From the NCBI GenBank assembly GCA_965218625.1, contig CBDCLG010000016.1:496001-560000 (forward strand): a stretch of DNA of 64,000 bases, given 5' to 3'. The notes beneath the pieces are model-generated. The model worked only from the letters and a program-made list of their open reading frames with translations, was not told where the DNA came from and ran no database searches. How positions within the stretch are numbered: position 1 is the stretch's first letter; each line of letters starts with the position of its first letter. This document shows positions 63,141 through 64,000 of the stretch, one piece after another. The translations under genes and the position numbers were made by a program. The DNA is from Bin5 sp965218625 (GTDB lineage: Bacteria > Chloroflexota > Anaerolineae > Caldilineales > Caldilineaceae).

Positions 63141-64000
63141 ATGAAGAGCATGAAGAGAATCAACAGGACAGGCATGATCCTGGCGATGGTGGTCGGCATG
63201 ATCATCGCCGCCTGCATGGGCCCCGCCGCAGGCCCCGAAGCCGTCGAATCCGACGAGCCGGCCGCCGCCCCCATGCAGGAAGTACAGTCAACCCTGAGCA
63301 TCGTCCAGGAACGCGGCAAGCTCGTCTGCATCGGCAACGCCCAGCTGCCCGGCTTCGGCTTCCTCGATTCCGAAGGCAACTTTTCCGGCTTTGACGTCGA
63401 TTACTGCCGCGCTATCGCCGCCGCCATTTTCGGCGACGCCAACGCGCTTGAAGTGCGGCCTGCCACCGCCAAAGAGCGCTTCACCATCCTCTCCAGCGGG
63501 GAAGGCGACGTCATCATCCGCAACACCACCTGGACCATGTCACGCGACACCGACCTGGGCATGAACTTCGGCCCCACCACCTTCTACGATGGCCAGGGCC
63601 TCATGGTGCGCAAGGAAAGCGGCGTCGCTACGCTGCAGGACCTGGAGGGCGCCTCCGTCTGTGTCGTCACCGGTACGACCACCGAGCTTAATCTTGCCGA
63701 CCAGTTCGCCGCCGCCGGCGTCAACTACGAAGCGGTCGTATTCGAAGACTTCGACCAGTCCTTCAACGCCTACGACGAAGGCCGCTGTGACGCCGTCACC
63801 ACCGACAAGTCGAGCCTCGTCTCCCGCCAGACCACGCTCGCTGCGCCGGCGGAGCACGTTATCATCAACGTGACTCTCTCCAAGGAGCCTCTGGGCCCGG
63901 CCGTCCGCCATGGCGATGACCAGTGGTTCGACCTCGTCAACTGGGTCGTCTACGCGACCATGCTGGCCGAAGAAGCCGGCATCTCCTCCCAGAACATCGA
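63141..64000 (+). CDS. Amino-acid ABC transporter substrate-binding lipoprotein (3' truncated by window edge)
   Basis: From ATG 63141, with AAGGAG upstream, the frame stays open to the window end (about 286 residues visible). The signal peptide MILAMVVGMIIAACMG has a lipobox ending in Cys. After an Ala/Pro/Glu-rich linker the mature domain begins LSIVQERGKLVCIGNAQLPGFGF, then GFDVDYCRAIAAAIFGD and GQGLMVRKESGVATLQDLEGASVCVVTGTTTE, the pattern of the AapJ/family 3 amino-acid binding proteins. Transporter genes should follow beyond the window. Confidence 0.92.
   Translation, partial: MKSMKRINRTGMILAMVVGMIIAACMGPAAGPEAVESDEPAAAPMQEVQSTLSIVQERGKLVCIGNAQLPGFGFLDSEGNFSGFDVDYCRAIAAAIFGDANALEVRPATAKERFTILSSGEGDVIIRNTTWTMSRDTDLGMNFGPTTFYDGQGLMVRKESGVATLQDLEGASVCVVTGTTTELNLADQFAAAGVNYEAVVFEDFDQSFNAYDEGRCDAVTTDKSSLVSRQTTLAAPAEHVIINVTLSKEPLGPAVRHGDDQWFDLVNWVVYATMLAEEAGISSQNI

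Noticed and set aside
1..64000. tRNA or rRNA genes
   Set aside because: No cloverleaf-like arm sets or conserved rRNA stretches were seen by eye; a dedicated scan could not be run.

Overview
The window is about 64 kb of GC-rich bacterial DNA with dense genes on both strands, no rRNA or tRNA that I could find, and no CRISPR array. The gene content suggests a Chloroflexota bacterium (Anaerolineae/Caldilineae or SAR202-like, possibly marine or sponge-associated). The clues are an archaeal-type HMG-CoA synthase paired with a class II HMG-CoA reductase, many phytanoyl-CoA dioxygenase (PhyH) paralogs, enolase-superfamily dehydratases, a SWIM/SNF2 pair and T/P-rich SH3 lipoprotein-style proteins. 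This assignment is an inference from gene families, not from a marker gene.

Layout. 0-8 kb: end of an unrecognised gene, then a minus-strand run with three antiporter-like membrane proteins (NuoL/NuoN relatives and a partner) followed by mvaA and mvaS. 7.6-15.7 kb: a PhyH oxygenase, ftsH, rnd (converging on ftsH across a strong hairpin), and a plus-strand run of a small unknown, a Nudix hydrolase, a GNAT-like protein and an alpha/beta hydrolase. 15.7-34.5 kb: a catabolic island with PhyH oxygenases, a beta-propeller, a ThDP enzyme, a GT39-like membrane protein, an amidohydrolase, a zinc alcohol dehydrogenase, a sugar-phosphate isomerase, a BKACE enzyme, a truncated OppF, an SDR, an enolase-superfamily enzyme and a large glycosidase-like protein. 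34.4-43 kb: an SH3 protein, a HlyD-type adaptor, a DUF169/GNAT/aldo-keto reductase operon and a SAF-domain dehydrogenase. 42-47 kb: the SWIM/SNF2 pair. 47-50.3 kb: fhs, DUF2277 and two flavin-split-barrel proteins. 50-55 kb: a MacB/LolD-like ABC exporter with a very large permease. 55-61 kb: a second catabolic group (PhyH plus HEAT repeats, PhyH, enolase superfamily, ThDP enzyme). 61-64 kb: a Uma2 nuclease, a zinc-ribbon membrane protein and the start of an amino-acid ABC binding lipoprotein.

The most notable features are: (1) a three-copy non-autonomous transposable element (195-247 bp) with about 15-bp terminal inverted repeats and about 10-bp target duplications (one copy has a perfect 10/10 duplication); (2) four reading frames between 19.8 and 25.0 kb broken by +1 events, three of them in homopolymer runs; (3) a PhyH-HEAT fusion split by one in-frame TGA; (4) an OppF-type ATPase lacking Walker A; (5) an mvaA whose conserved N-terminus has no ATG, GTG or TTG start; (6) antiporter-like subunits that seem to lack the usual charged pumping residues and have no peripheral arm genes nearby.

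Functionally, the PhyH oxygenases, enolase-superfamily dehydratases, ThDP enzymes, BKACE and dehydrogenases look like a toolkit for oxidising and cleaving diverse organic acids, sugars acids and related compounds. The exact substrates cannot be read from the sequence.
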